Notes: generated by a model not told the origin, from the sequence alone. Positions 1-8,639 are shown, counted from the stretch's first letter. The stretch is 64,000 nt of DNA from Herpetosiphon llansteffanensis (GCF_003205875.1 NZ_PUBZ01000065.1:1-64000), one strand, 5' to 3'. Translations and numbers: made by a program.

Positions 1-128
1 CTTCCCAATCGGCTAAACTAGCATGGAACGGCATAGAATTCCTCGTAGACATGGGTGCTGACACGTCCAGTATACGCGAATTCTCTGCCGTTTGTCGTTT
101 CCTCCCCGAACTACCTACCCTTGAAAGC

Positions 129-276
129 CAGCCCCCTCTCCCACTGAACGCGGGCGAGGGGGAGCACCGTTTTCACCGACGAATGACGAACCAGCGTGTT
201 AAAGCCCCTCGCCCGCGCACGGGAGCGGGGTTGGGGTGAGGGGATCAGGCGATTGGTAACGCAATGTACCAGTACA
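129..276. repeat. MITE-like inverted repeat, copy 1 (left part missing)
   Basis: GC-rich imperfect inverted repeat. The C-rich arm (CCCCTCTCCCACTG) is mirrored by the G-rich arm (GGGGTTGGGGTGAGGGG), and the right outer arm ends in ATGTACCAGTACA. The same element recurs at 7249-7380, 9860-10051, 12152-12335 and 59437-59602. The rest of the first 367 bases holds no credible gene; it also contains a short AGCCCAT/AGCCTAT heptamer run at about 305-336. Confidence 0.75.
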
Positions 277-367
277 GCTATGGGCTAGCGGACGTTTGGT
301 GTGTCAAAAGCCCATAGCCCATAGCCTATAGTCTCACTATCGTGCCCTTCGTGCTCGCTAGGGATAG

Positions 368-1201
368 TTAATCAAAAATGACCGTGCGATTGCCGCTTAA
401 AAAAACTCGCTCACTCAAAACCAAATCTAAGGCTTTTGCCAACACATGTTTTTCAATCTCACGCCCAGCTTGAACTATTTCATCAACACTATGGCTATGA
501 TCAATTGGCATAACTTGCTGCGCGATAATTGGCCCTTTATCGAGATCATCGGTGACAAAATGCGCGGTTGCGCCAATAATTTTCACGCCGCGCTCAAATG
601 CTTGGCGATAGGGATTTGCGCCGATGAACGCTGGCAAAAATGAATGATGAATATTGATAATGCGCTGCGGAAATTGGGCTACAAACTGCGGCGAAAGCAC
701 CCGCATATATTTTGCCAGCACCAAATAATCTGGTTGCGCTGCCTGAATAACTTCGAGCAACGCCTGTTCATGTGCTTCACGAGTAGCGTCTCGATGTGAC
801 ACATAATGAAATGGTAGATCGAAACGCTGCACTAATTGGCCAAGTTGCGCATGATTGGCAATTACGCCCAGAATTTCTGCTTTGAGTTCAGCAAAGGCAT
901 GCCGAATCAGTAAATCGCCTAAACAATGATGTTCTTTGGTGGCTAGAATAATAATTCTTGGCTTATACGCTCGTGCAAAGCGAATATGTGCATTAATTGG
1001 CAAAAATGTTTGTAGTTCTGCTAATGCTGTGTTTTGATCAAGCGTACCTTGATATTCAGTTCGCATAAAAAAGCGTTGCCGCTGATGATCAACAAACTCT
1101 TGGTTGCTAATAATATTTACGCCATGGCGATAAAGCACGCCAGTAATCTGATGAACTAAGCCAATCTGATCGTTGCATTCAATCAATAACGTTTGGGGCA
1201 T
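368..1201 (-). CDS. purU: Formyltetrahydrofolate deformylase
   Basis: Hydrolyses 10-formyl-THF to formate and THF, balancing one-carbon pools in the cytoplasm and supplying formate for purine synthesis. The 277-residue length fits PurU. An N-terminal ACT domain (about residues 1-80, LIECNDQIGLVHQITGVLY) is followed by a formyltransferase-type catalytic domain with the signature NIHHSFLPAFIGANPY and a conserved Asp in GATAHFVTDDLDKGPII. The reading frame extends to a TTG at 1213, but the ATG at 1201 has GGAG six bases upstream and is the better start. It lies 63 bases downstream of the oxidoreductase on the same strand, with a 10-bp hairpin just before its ribosome site. The family call is firm. 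Confidence 0.93.
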   Translation of the reverse strand: MPQTLLIECNDQIGLVHQITGVLYRHGVNIISNQEFVDHQRQRFFMRTEYQGTLDQNTALAELQTFLPINAHIRFARAYKPRIIILATKEHHCLGDLLIRHAFAELKAEILGVIANHAQLGQLVQRFDLPFHYVSHRDATREAHEQALLEVIQAAQPDYLVLAKYMRVLSPQFVAQFPQRIINIHHSFLPAFIGANPYRQAFERGVKIIGATAHFVTDDLDKGPIIAQQVMPIDHSHSVDEIVQAGREIEKHVLAKALDLVLSERVFLSGNRTVIFD

Positions 1202-1217
1202 AGCGTGCTCCAACCCA

Positions 1218-1247
1218 CCGCTTGAGCCGATTGCTCAGCTCAAGCGG
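1218..1247 (-). promoter_or_regulatory. Hairpin immediately upstream of the purU ribosome-binding site
   Basis: Perfect 10-bp stem (1218-1227 with 1238-1247, CCGCTTGAGC/GCTCAAGCGG) and a 10-base loop. On the minus strand it ends about ten bases before the GGAG of purU and has no U-tract. It is therefore more likely a leader or mRNA-processing structure than a terminator. Its role is unknown. Confidence 0.45.
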
Positions 1248-1264
1248 GAAAATTATTGGCTAGC

Positions 1265-3337
1265 TTAACCGACAATCCGTTCAACTTCAACCAAATTATC
1301 GTAGAAAGTCGCGCCGCCACCCATATCCGAAAGTGCTTGGGGCGTGGTATGGTTTACGTTACGGCCATCAGCCGTTAGCTCCGACCACCAAATTGATGGC
1401 GCAACTACCACTCCTTGGCGCACGCGATCGGTCACCACGGCCTTGGCCTGAAAGCCACCGCGATCATTGCGAATCAATAATTGATCGCCATCGTCGATGT
1501 TGCGTTCGATCGCATCAAGCGGGCTAATTTCGAGGCTTGGGCCGCTCTCGTAGCGCTGCAAAATATTGCCAAAGGTACTGTTCAAAAAGTGGTGGGCTGG
1601 CGGCGAGATTAAGGTTAATGGATAGCGCTCAGCCAAGCGCGGGTTGGTCGTTGGGCTTTCGTAGGGCGCTGTGTAGGTCGGCAATGGGTCAAAGCCATCT
1701 GCTTGCATGCGTTCAGAATACAGCTCGCACTTGCCTGACGGGGTGAGGAAATTGCCCTCGGCAAACGGTGCCCAATTGGCTGGCACGTTCAAGCGCAGCC
1801 AACCTTCTGCTTGCAAGCGTTCGAGTGTAATTCCAGCCAACGCAGGGTGGTCAGTATCCAAGGCTTGGCGGGCAATCGTCACATCATCATCACTAAAACA
1901 TGGCTCATCAAAGCCCATTTTGGCTGCCAAACGGCGAAACAATTCGGTGTTAGGAATCGCCTCGCCCAGTGGCTCAATCGCTTGGTTGCTCCAAGCCAAA
2001 TACCAATGGCCATAGGCTTTATGCAAATCGACATGCTCAAGTTGGGTTGTTGCAGGCAGAATAATATCGGCGTAGCGGGTGGTATCGGTGTAAAACTGCT
2101 CGTGCACCACGGTAAACAAATCGTCGCGCTCCAAGCCACGTTTCACCGCTTCCAAATCGGGAGCCACGCTCGCCGGATTAGAATTGTAGACGAACAAGGC
2201 CTGCACCGGCGGATCATTCACTTCGGTCAAAGCCTGCCCAAGCTGATTCATATTGATCATGCGCGTGCTAGCAGGAATCAAATCGGGGCGCTCCAAGGCA
2301 GCATTATTAATTGGAAATGTGCCGCTGGTGGAAAGCAAAATGCCGCCTGCACGCTCGCGCCACGAGCCAATCACTGCTGGTAAACATGCCAAGGTGCGCA
2401 CGGCCATGCCGCCGCCAGCGTGGCGTTGCAAACCATAATTAATCCGAATCGCAGCAGGCGCGGTAGTCGCATATTCATGGGCCAATTGCTCGATTGTTGC
2501 CACATCCAAGCCAGTTAATTCGGCGACGCGCGCTGGCGGATATTCCTGCACGCGCTCGCGCAGTTGCTCGCCGCCAACACAATAGGCATCAAGATAGGCT
2601 TGATCGTGCAAGCCATCGCGAAAAATAATATGCATCATGCCGAGGGCAAGGGCTGCGTCGGTGCCAGGCAACGGCGCAATATGCCAATCGCATTGGGCGG
2701 CAGTGCGAGAACGCCAAGGATCAATTGCAATGATCCGTGCGCCAGCTTTGCGCGCCGCTTTGATAAATGTCCACAAGTGCACATTCGAGGTAAGCGTGTT
2801 GGTTCCCCACAAAATAATCAATTTGGCATCGACATAGGCTTCAGGATCGGTGCCAACGCTCGCGCCCACAGTATAGCGATAGCCAGTTGCGCCGGCACTG
2901 GCGCAAATTGTACGGTCGAGCAGCGAAGCACCCAAGCGATGGAAAAAGCGTCGATCCATCGAGCCATAATGCAACAAACCCATCGTGCCAGCATACGAAT
3001 AGGGCAAAATCGCCTGCGGCCCGTGGCTGGTGCTAATGGCTTGCAACCGTTCAGCAATCGTGGTTAATGCTTCTTCCCACGAAATGCGCTCGAATTGGCC
3101 AGCGCCTTTGGGGCCAACCCGTTTGGCTGGATACAACAAACGGCCTTGGTGATACGTTCGCTCGACATAACGCGAAACTTTGGTGCACAAAAAGCCGTTG
3201 GTAATTGGGTGTTCAGGGTTACCTTGAACTTTGATCGCCTTGCCATCCTGCACTGTGACGAGCATGGAGCACGTATCGGGGCAATCGTGAGGGCACACCG
3301 CGTGAATAATTTGCTGATCAAGAGCAATCGTTGTCAT
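1265..3337 (-). CDS. Molybdopterin-dependent oxidoreductase (DMSO reductase superfamily)
   Basis: Large catalytic subunit of the complex iron-sulfur molybdoenzyme type. An N-terminal [4Fe-4S] site has the Cys pattern CPHDCPDTC followed by a fourth Cys in FLCTKVSRY. Next come the molybdopterin domains (IILWGTNTL; GARIIAIDPWRSRTA) and a C-terminal molydopterin-dinucleotide-binding domain (LISPPAHHFLNSTFGN). There is no Tat signal, so a cytoplasmic enzyme is likely. The substrate cannot be read from sequence. The frame is open to a TTG at 3412; the ATG at 3337 starts just before the conserved region but has no good ribosome site, so the start is uncertain. No small subunit or cofactor genes lie beside it. 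Possibly cotranscribed with purU. Confidence 0.85.
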   Translation of the reverse strand: MTTIALDQQIIHAVCPHDCPDTCSMLVTVQDGKAIKVQGNPEHPITNGFLCTKVSRYVERTYHQGRLLYPAKRVGPKGAGQFERISWEEALTTIAERLQAISTSHGPQAILPYSYAGTMGLLHYGSMDRRFFHRLGASLLDRTICASAGATGYRYTVGASVGTDPEAYVDAKLIILWGTNTLTSNVHLWTFIKAARKAGARIIAIDPWRSRTAAQCDWHIAPLPGTDAALALGMMHIIFRDGLHDQAYLDAYCVGGEQLRERVQEYPPARVAELTGLDVATIEQLAHEYATTAPAAIRINYGLQRHAGGGMAVRTLACLPAVIGSWRERAGGILLSTSGTFPINNAALERPDLIPASTRMINMNQLGQALTEVNDPPVQALFVYNSNPASVAPDLEAVKRGLERDDLFTVVHEQFYTDTTRYADIILPATTQLEHVDLHKAYGHWYLAWSNQAIEPLGEAIPNTELFRRLAAKMGFDEPCFSDDDVTIARQALDTDHPALAGITLERLQAEGWLRLNVPANWAPFAEGNFLTPSGKCELYSERMQADGFDPLPTYTAPYESPTTNPRLAERYPLTLISPPAHHFLNSTFGNILQRYESGPSLEISPLDAIERNIDDGDQLLIRNDRGGFQAKAVVTDRVRQGVVVAPSIWWSELTADGRNVNHTTPQALSDMGGGATFYDNLVEVERIVG

Positions 3338-3468
3338 GGCATCAATCGGGCTGAAGTACCCGCCTCCTTCGCAGTTGTTGCCAAATACTATACAGCGTTT
3401 CGCTTTTTTCAACGAATTATCAGCTGTATGTTATGGAAACTTCACCCCTAATGTGCTTGAATAGGGTC

Positions 3469-3497
3469 TTGAATCGCAGATCTATCCGTGATATAGT
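3469..3497 (+). promoter_or_regulatory. Sigma70-type promoter of the sigma factor gene
   Basis: TTGAAT (3469-3474), a 17-base spacer and TATAGT (3492-3497). It points at the sigma gene whose TTG is at 3544, giving a leader of about 40 bases. Confidence 0.6.
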
Positions 3498-3543
3498 GGT
3501 CTATCATTAGGCTTTTCTATAGCAGTAGAAAGTCGGTGCTTCC

Positions 3544-4695
3544 TTGAAAAACGTACTCGAAGTTCTGATGGGGGCCGCCCGTCAGCATCGTTATCTCACG
3601 CACGACCAAGTGCTGCTTCATCTTCCTCCCTCCGACAAAAACACAGCGCTGTTCGACGAATTGTGTGTCCGCTGCCAAGCAGAAGATATTCCAATTTTAG
3701 AAGAACCGCCAACCGCTGCCGTGCATCTCCGTTCCCGTGATGTCGCCGAGGACGATCTCGAACGGTCGCTGATTCGCGAAGGGCTAAGCCTTGATGATCC
3801 GGTGCGCATGTATTTGCGCGAAATTGGCCAAGTGCATCTCTTAACCGCCCACGAAGAAACGATGCTGGCCAAACAATTGGAACGTGGCGAACGGGCCATG
3901 ATTCGCCTTGCCCGCCACGAATATCTCCTCGAAGAAAAAGCTCGCCTGCAACAGCAAGTCCTCGAAAGCGAAGCCGCCCGCCAACATCTCATCCAAGCCA
4001 ATTTGCGCCTCGTGGTGTCGATTGCCAAAAAATATGTTGGCCGTGGTATGTCGTTTTTAGATTTAATCCAAGAGGGCAATATTGGCCTGATGCGGGCAAC
4101 TGAGAAGTTCGATTATCACAAGGGCTTTAAATTCTCAACCTATGCAACCTGGTGGATTCGCCAAGCAATTACGCGCTCAATTTCCGATCATAGTCGCACA
4201 ATTCGCCTGCCTGTGCACGTTGGCGAGACGATCAATCGGGTTAAGCGCACGGCCCACAAGTTGCAGCAAGCCTTGGAACGCGAGCCAACTGCCGAAGAAA
4301 TTGGCGAAGCCTTGGGCTTGCCTGCCGATAAAGTGCGGCGGGTGCTCGAAGTTGCCCGCCAACCAGTGTCGCTCGAAACGCCAGTTGGCAACGAGGGCGA
4401 TAGCGTCTTGGGCGATTTTATTGAAGATGATCGTTCAGCAGAGCCGCTTGATCACGCAACCGAGCATTTATTGCGCGAGCAACTTGACGAAGTGCTGTGC
4501 AAGCTCGATGAGCGCGAACGGCGAATTATTGAGCTGCGCTATGGTTTAGTCGATGGCAAATATCGTACGCTGGAAGAAGTTGGCCGCGAGTTTGGCATTA
4601 CCCGCGAACGCATTCGCCAAATCGAGGCCAAGGTGCTGCGTAAACTGCGCCACCCAGCCTTTGGTGGGCGCAAATTGCGAGCCTATCTTGAATAA
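3544..4695 (+). CDS. RNA polymerase sigma factor, primary/RpoD-like (sigma70 group 1 or 2)
   Basis: Directs core RNA polymerase to -10/-35 promoters. Regions in order: 1.2 ([22 protein letters not shown], about 80-100), 2 ([21 protein letters not shown] and [13 protein letters not shown], about 170-220), 3 and 4.2 ([22 protein letters not shown] near the end). These match the primary sigma signature, but with 383 residues and no acidic region 1.1 it could be a group 2 paralogue. The start is uncertain: a TTG at 3544 or an ATG at 3568, both with weak ribosome sites. A good promoter lies upstream and a strong intrinsic terminator follows. The family is certain; the rpoD/sigA label is not. Confidence 0.9.
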   Translation: MKNVLEVLMGAARQHRYLTHDQVLLHLPPSDKNTALFDELCVRCQAEDIPILEEPPTAAVHLRSRDVAEDDLERSLIREGLSLDDPVRMYLREIGQVHLLTAHEETMLAKQLERGERAMIRLARHEYLLEEKARLQQQVLESEAARQHLIQANLRLVVSIAKKYVGRGMSFLDLIQEGNIGLMRATEKFDYHKGFKFSTYATWWIRQAITRSISDHSRTIRLPVHVGETINRVKRTAHKLQQALEREPTAEEIGEALGLPADKVRRVLEVARQPVSLETPVGNEGDSVLGDFIEDDRSAEPLDHATEHLLREQLDEVLCKLDERERRIIELRYGLVDGKYRTLEEVGREFGITRERIRQIEAKVLRKLRHPAFGGRKLRAYLE

Positions 4696-4721
4696 CTAAG
4701 TTGCAGATTTAACGGCAAAGC

Positions 4722-4772
4722 AACACACGCGAAGCGCGGGCATCCTGCCGTGATTCGCGTGTGTTTGTTTTT
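4722..4772 (+). terminator. Rho-independent terminator after the sigma factor gene
   Basis: Perfect 12-bp stem (4722-4733 with 4754-4765, AACACACGCGAA/TTCGCGTGTGTT) followed by TGTTTTT. It separates the sigma gene from the arsR-type gene. Confidence 0.85.
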
Positions 4773-4797
4773 AATCAACCCATTTTGGAGGTGTCCG

Positions 4798-5157
4798 ATG
4801 GAAACGATTCACGCTGATGCTGCATTAACCCAATTGGCCAGCCTTTGCCATGCCCTTGGCCATCCGTTGCGCTTGGGAATTGTGCGCTACATCGCCCACC
4901 ATCCGCGCTGTATTTGCAATGATATTGTGCAGCGAACGAATCGTGCTCAATCGACAATCTCTGAACATTTGCGGGTTTTGGTACAGGCGGGCGTAGTCGA
5001 AAGCGAGCACGAAGGCCAAGCCACAGTCTATTGGCTGGCTCCGCAAACGTTGCGCCTGCTCGAGCAAGAAGTTGAGCAACTTTGTGATTCTGCCCAACAA
5101 AAAACGGTCGCTGAGCGGGCTGCTCAACGACCGTTTTGGTATCAACTCAATCGTTAG
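4798..5157 (+). CDS. ArsR-family winged-helix transcriptional regulator
   Basis: A 119-residue HTH regulator. The N-terminal helices (LASLCHALGHPLRLGIVRYI) lead into a winged helix with recognition helix in QSTISEHLRVLVQAGVV and wing in EGQATVYWL. The start at 4798 is set by GGAGG seven bases upstream; an upstream in-frame GTG at 4750 falls in the terminator tail. Cys residues in HPRCICND could bind metal, but the classical ELCVCDL motif is absent, so the ligand is unknown. It is convergent with and one base from pspC, whose terminator lies inside its 3' coding region. Confidence 0.88.
   Translation: METIHADAALTQLASLCHALGHPLRLGIVRYIAHHPRCICNDIVQRTNRAQSTISEHLRVLVQAGVVESEHEGQATVYWLAPQTLRLLEQEVEQLCDSAQQKTVAERAAQRPFWYQLNR
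5095..5137 (-). terminator. Minus-strand terminator of the pspC gene, inside the arsR-type gene
   Basis: Perfect 10-bp stem (5101-5110 with 5128-5137, AAAACGGTCG/CGACCGTTTT) with an inner GAGC/GCTC stem. Read on the minus strand it is followed by TTTTTTG. It lies within the last 20 codons of the opposing arsR-type gene, so the terminator sequence is also coding. Confidence 0.65.
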
Positions 5158-5158
5158 A

Positions 5159-5596
5159 TTAGTCGTTTAATGGTTGACCAGTGTATGGGTCAAAACGTGG
5201 TTTTTCTGGTTGAGCTGGGGCTGGCGTTGGGTTGATTGGTTGACCGGTTTGTGGGTCGAATTTCCAATCGCTTTGAGGCACAGCCGTGCTAGCGTTGCTT
5301 GCTTGGGCATTGTTGACCGCAGTTTTGACCTTGTTGAACACGTTGGCTGCTTGGTTGCGCATTTCATCAAGCCCGCTGTTAATGCCTGGGCTTGGCAAGC
5401 CTGGAGCCGTCACCACTGGCAAAACTGCCCAGAGAATGATGTACAACAGGATGCCCGAACCACCAGCCAAGGTCACCAGCACAAAGGCCAAGCGGACCAA
5501 GGTTACATCAAAAGCGAAATATTGAGCCAAACCCGTACACACACCAGCAATCATTTGATCTTGTTGAACACGCACTAAGCGATTTGAATTTTGCAT
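5159..5596 (-). CDS. PspC-domain membrane protein
   Basis: A small phage-shock-protein-C type protein of 145 residues. The PspC domain is at residues 5-70 (GVCTGLAQYFAFDVTLVRLAFV, then the membrane segment GILLYIILWAVLPVV). A polar C-terminal tail holds two copies of a nonapeptide-like motif, DPQTGQPIN and DPYTGQPLN, typical of Chloroflexota PspC proteins in my judgement. AAGGAG precedes the ATG at 5596. A role in envelope stress is expected from the family only. Confidence 0.85.
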   Translation of the reverse strand: MQNSNRLVRVQQDQMIAGVCTGLAQYFAFDVTLVRLAFVLVTLAGGSGILLYIILWAVLPVVTAPGLPSPGINSGLDEMRNQAANVFNKVKTAVNNAQASNASTAVPQSDWKFDPQTGQPINPTPAPAQPEKPRFDPYTGQPLND

Positions 5597-5773
5597 TGTA
5601 GTAGCTCCTTATTTGGGTGCAACTCATCGTTGCCTATCTGCTAACTAGGACGCAGGCCACTAAAAAATTGTTGCAGCACGTTTTGCGAATTGTCAAACAA
5701 TAGCGTAAATAGCTCTGCTTTGGGTTCTTTATGCTTTTGCCAGCATTGGCTTAAGCAAGATATGTACTTGCGT

Positions 5774-5796
5774 AAAATACGAACGTATGGTATTTT
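5774..5796. promoter_or_regulatory. Operator-like palindrome in front of the tetR-type gene
   Basis: AAAATAC, nine bases, GTATTTT: a perfect 7-bp inverted repeat around GAACGTATG, ending seven bases before the TetR start codon. A related site (shared core ACGAACGT) lies before the next gene at 6414-6435. Likely the binding site of the TetR-family protein. Confidence 0.6.
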
Positions 5797-5802
5797 AATA
5801 CT

Positions 5803-6396
5803 ATGAGTCGTAAAGATAGTGCCAAAGAACTTATTTTGAATCAAGCAGTGCAGATGGCTTCGGTTGCTGGCCTGAATGGCCTCACGATTGGGAGCTTGGC
5901 TGAGGCTGTCGCTATGTCCAAGGGCGGGATCAGCGCGCACTTCAAATCGAAGACCGAGCTGCAAGTTGCCGCAGTTGAACGGGCGGCTGAGTTGTTTCAA
6001 TCAGCAGTGGTTGGTCAGGTGCTGGCCGAACCAGCGGGGATTGATCGGCTTTATAAGCTGTGCGATTCGTGGTTTCGTTATTTGCAGCAGGGCATTTTTC
6101 TGGGCGGCTGCTTTTTTACCAATGCTGTGCTTGAGCTTGATGATTTGGCTGATTCTGAGGTGCGGGCTGCCGTGCTGCGCTATTATCAGAATTATCTTAA
6201 TTTTATCGAGCAGTGCATTGCCGAAACCGTTGAGCTTGGCCAATTTCGGCCCGATACACCAATTGCCGAGCTGGCGCTCCAATTTCATGGCATCGAAATT
6301 GCGGCCCTGGTTTGGCGCGCAGTGCGCAGCCACGAAGCCCAATTTGCTACCGCTCGCGCTGCCATTGGCAATTTAATCGAAAATTATCGCAGCTAA
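5803..6396 (+). CDS. TetR-family transcriptional regulator
   Basis: A 197-residue repressor-type protein. The N-terminal TetR HTH is at about residues 5-50 (ILNQAVQMASVAGLNGLTIGSLAEAVAMSKGGI, split over helices 1-3, then HFKSKTEL). The C-terminal ligand domain carries GGCFFTNAVLELDD, as in TetR proteins with a TetR_C_11/YcdC-like fold. It lies 45 bases upstream of the metallo-hydrolase gene on the same strand; both start regions carry the same ACGAACGT operator-like core, so self-regulation plus control of the hydrolase is likely. The ligand is unknown. Confidence 0.9.
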   Translation: MSRKDSAKELILNQAVQMASVAGLNGLTIGSLAEAVAMSKGGISAHFKSKTELQVAAVERAAELFQSAVVGQVLAEPAGIDRLYKLCDSWFRYLQQGIFLGGCFFTNAVLELDDLADSEVRAAVLRYYQNYLNFIEQCIAETVELGQFRPDTPIAELALQFHGIEIAALVWRAVRSHEAQFATARAAIGNLIENYRS

Positions 6397-6413
6397 AATT
6401 TTTTAGCTCAAAT

Positions 6414-6435
6414 AAAACACGAACGTCCGTATTGT
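6414..6435. promoter_or_regulatory. Second operator-like site, before the metallo-hydrolase gene
   Basis: ACACGAACGTCCGTAT with flanking A/T, an imperfect palindrome (ACACG/CGTAT-type half-sites) sharing AAAA-Y-ACGAACGT with the site at 5774-5796. It ends seven bases before the hydrolase start. Confidence 0.55.
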
Positions 6436-6441
6436 AAAGGA

Positions 6442-7248
6442 ATGAATATGCAGATTCAGGTGACCTATGTTGGCACGGCAACCGTTTTGTTGGAAATTGA
6501 TGGCCTGCGCATTTTGACCGATCCAGTATTCGATCCCGCTGGCAGTTCGCAGCTGTATCAGGTGCGGCCAAACGTGGAATTTGGGCTGTACAAGGAGCAA
6601 GCAGCGGCATTGCAACCAGCAGAGCTTGGGCCAATTGATCTGGTATTGCTCTCGCACGATGATCATTATGATAATTTGGATGCTGCTGGGCGGGCATTGT
6701 TGCCACATGCCAAGCATGTGCTGACTACCGAAACAGGCAGCGGGCGCTTGCAAAAGCAGGGAGCAACCAATGTGCAAGGCTTGGCTCCATGGCAATCAAT
6801 TACGCTGAACACAGCGCAAGGCTTGCCATTGACGATGACCGCTGTGCCAGCCCAACACGGCCCCGTTGAATTGCTGCCGATCATTGGCGAGGTGATTGGT
6901 TTTGTTGTGGAATATCCCAATTTTGCGCATGGCCCGCTGTATATTTCAGGCGATACGGTTTTGTTTGCTGGCATTAATACGATTGCTGAACGCTACGCCA
7001 TTGGCACAGCCTTTGTGCATGTCGGGGCGGCCCAATTTGCACCAACGGGGCCAACACTCTTTACATTTGATGCGGATCAAGCGCTGCAAGCAGCTCAATT
7101 GCTCAAGCCGCGCACGCTGATTCCAATTCATTTTGATGGTTGGCAGCATTTTAGCCAAGGCCAAGCAGAAATTGAACAAGCCTTTATTGATGCGCCGATT
7201 CAGCCACATTGGCTCGAGCTAGGTATTGTTACTGCGTTAAAAGTCTGA
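6442..7248 (+). CDS. Metallo-beta-lactamase-fold hydrolase (UlaG-like)
   Basis: A 268-residue MBL-fold protein of the UlaG/L-ascorbate-6-phosphate lactonase-like branch. The N-terminal strand is VTYVGTATVLLEIDGLRILTDPV; the metal site is in LLSHDDHYDNLD. Further metal ligands are expected around AQHGPVE, SGDTVLF and PIHFDGW near the end. The metal motif reads SHDDHYDN rather than the usual SHxHxDH, so the ligand set is slightly unusual. Substrate unknown. The start could be the ATG at 6442 or 6448. It probably forms a small regulon with the upstream TetR protein. Confidence 0.85.
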   Translation: MNMQIQVTYVGTATVLLEIDGLRILTDPVFDPAGSSQLYQVRPNVEFGLYKEQAAALQPAELGPIDLVLLSHDDHYDNLDAAGRALLPHAKHVLTTETGSGRLQKQGATNVQGLAPWQSITLNTAQGLPLTMTAVPAQHGPVELLPIIGEVIGFVVEYPNFAHGPLYISGDTVLFAGINTIAERYAIGTAFVHVGAAQFAPTGPTLFTFDADQALQAAQLLKPRTLIPIHFDGWQHFSQGQAEIEQAFIDAPIQPHWLELGIVTALKV

Positions 7249-7380
7249 GATCCCCTCACCCCCCAGCCCCCTCGCCCACTGGACGCGGGCGAGGGGGAGC
7301 CGACGATTGTTTACCAACGAATTGCGCAAGAACCACGGTGTTCAAGCCCCTCGCCCGTGCAATGTGAGCGAGGGCTTATG
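7249..7380. repeat. MITE-like inverted repeat, copy 2
   Basis: CCCCTCACCCCCCAGCCCCC at the left, and CCCCTCGCCCGTGCAATG with GAGCGAGGG at the right. Same family as the copy at 9860-10051 but lacking the outer TGTACTGG arms. It fills the gap between two convergent genes. Confidence 0.7.
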
Positions 7381-7387
7381 GGAAGGC

Positions 7388-7978
7388 TTAAATTACGCCT
7401 TTAGTGCTGGGAATCGCATCGCCCAAGCGTGGATCGTGTTTAGTGGCGCTATCGAGGGCGCGGGCCAAGGCTTTGAATAAGGCTTCGGCTTTGTGATGGT
7501 CGTTGCGGCCATATTCGAGCTTGGCGTGCAAGTTCATGCGGCCATGAATCGCGATGCTTTCAAAAACATGCTCTACCAAATCGCAGGTCAAACCGCCGAT
7601 GCTGGGGTTGGTCCAGCTAAAGTTGAGCACATGAAACGCTCGGCCACTGAGATCAAGCGCCACAAAGGCCAGCGCCTCATCCATGGGCACATAGGCATGA
7701 GCGGTGCGGGTGATGCCTGCTTTGTCGCCAAGTGCCTGATCAATCGCCATGCCCAAGCAAATCGCCACATCCTCGACCGAGTGGTGGTCATCGATATGCA
7801 AATCGCCGTTGCAGCTTACCTCTAAATCAAATTGGCCATGGCGGGCAAAACTTTCGAGCATATGGTTGTACATGCCAATCCCAGTATTGATGGCAACCTG
7901 GCCTGAGCCATCGAGATTAAGCGTGAGCTTGATTTGGGTTTCGCGGGTGTTGCGTTCGATGGTTGCAATCCGAGCCAT
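7388..7978 (-). CDS. hisB: Imidazoleglycerol-phosphate dehydratase
   Basis: Dehydrates imidazole glycerol phosphate to imidazole acetol phosphate in histidine synthesis. 196 residues, the usual length for monofunctional HisB. The metal-binding motifs are [16 protein letters not shown] and [16 protein letters not shown], the two conserved HH-type sites of the two repeated halves. The start at 7978 is set by AAAGGA five bases upstream and by the family's typical N-terminus [14 protein letters not shown]; the frame runs upstream to 8074 without support. No other his genes are adjacent, so the pathway is dispersed. Confidence 0.95.
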   Translation of the reverse strand: MARIATIERNTRETQIKLTLNLDGSGQVAINTGIGMYNHMLESFARHGQFDLEVSCNGDLHIDDHHSVEDVAICLGMAIDQALGDKAGITRTAHAYVPMDEALAFVALDLSGRAFHVLNFSWTNPSIGGLTCDLVEHVFESIAIHGRMNLHAKLEYGRNDHHKAEALFKALARALDSATKHDPRLGDAIPSTKGVI

Positions 7979-8168
7979 GATCATCCTTTCGCTAAAGCTG
8001 CCCGATCGTACCTGTTTTGGCGAGTTTTGCCAAACAGCCGTGATAACGATTTCACGCGTATAGCTCATCGCCATCTCATCAAATTTTCATCATAATTTCA
8101 GATTGGCATCGCATACTAGATTGGCCTGAATCAATTTTGGGCTGAAATGTTGTGAAACAGGTGCAATT

Positions 8169-8639
8169 ATGAAGCTTAGCCTCAATCGTCGTTGGTTCCC
8201 GCTGTTGGGAGCTTTTGCTGCCTACATCGCGTGGGATCTCGTCGATCATCAAATTCTCACGCCACGCTCGCCAGCTTGGCTGTGCTATATGATTGATTGG
8301 GGTGTGGCTGGGATGGCAGGTTGGTCGATATTTGTGCTGCTTGAACGTCAGTATCAGCGCGCAATTCCCATGGTCGATTCCACGACGATTAATTTGCCGC
8401 CAGCGGTATTTGCTCAATTGACGCAAGCTGCGCAAAGTTTGCAAAGCGAAATTCAAGAGCTGCAACAAGCAATTGGCAATTCGATCAACGAAGAGGGCAT
8501 TCAACAGCAGCGCAATTTGCGCCAAGCCTTGGTTGCCAGCTATCGCGCTCAAGCAATTCTTGAGGAAATCAGCGGCATTGTTGATAAACCACAGGTCACG
8601 CCGCCGCCAGTTGAGCAATTGATTACCCAGCGCTCATAG
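8169..8639 (+). CDS. Small membrane protein of unknown function with coiled coil
   Basis: 156 residues, not recognised. Two hydrophobic segments (about 12-28, PLLGAFAAYIAWDLVD, and about 38-60, MIDWGVAGMAGWSIFVLL) precede a soluble C-terminal half rich in Gln and Glu (QAAQSLQSEIQELQQAI) that should form a coiled coil. It sits 42 bases upstream of the glycosyltransferase on the same strand and may be cotranscribed. It could be an assembly or anchoring protein; no function is claimed. Confidence 0.65.
   Translation: MKLSLNRRWFPLLGAFAAYIAWDLVDHQILTPRSPAWLCYMIDWGVAGMAGWSIFVLLERQYQRAIPMVDSTTINLPPAVFAQLTQAAQSLQSEIQELQQAIGNSINEEGIQQQRNLRQALVASYRAQAILEEISGIVDKPQVTPPPVEQLITQRS

Noticed and set aside
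5641-6000. Minus-strand ORF opposite the tetR-type gene
   Set aside because: Overlaps a well-supported gene and its operator; no ribosome site or recognisable product.
8079-8618. Minus-strand ORF opposite the small membrane protein gene
   Set aside because: The plus frame has a better membrane/coiled-coil composition and lies in line with the glycosyltransferase gene; the minus frame is rich in Cys/Trp/Asn and lacks a start signal.
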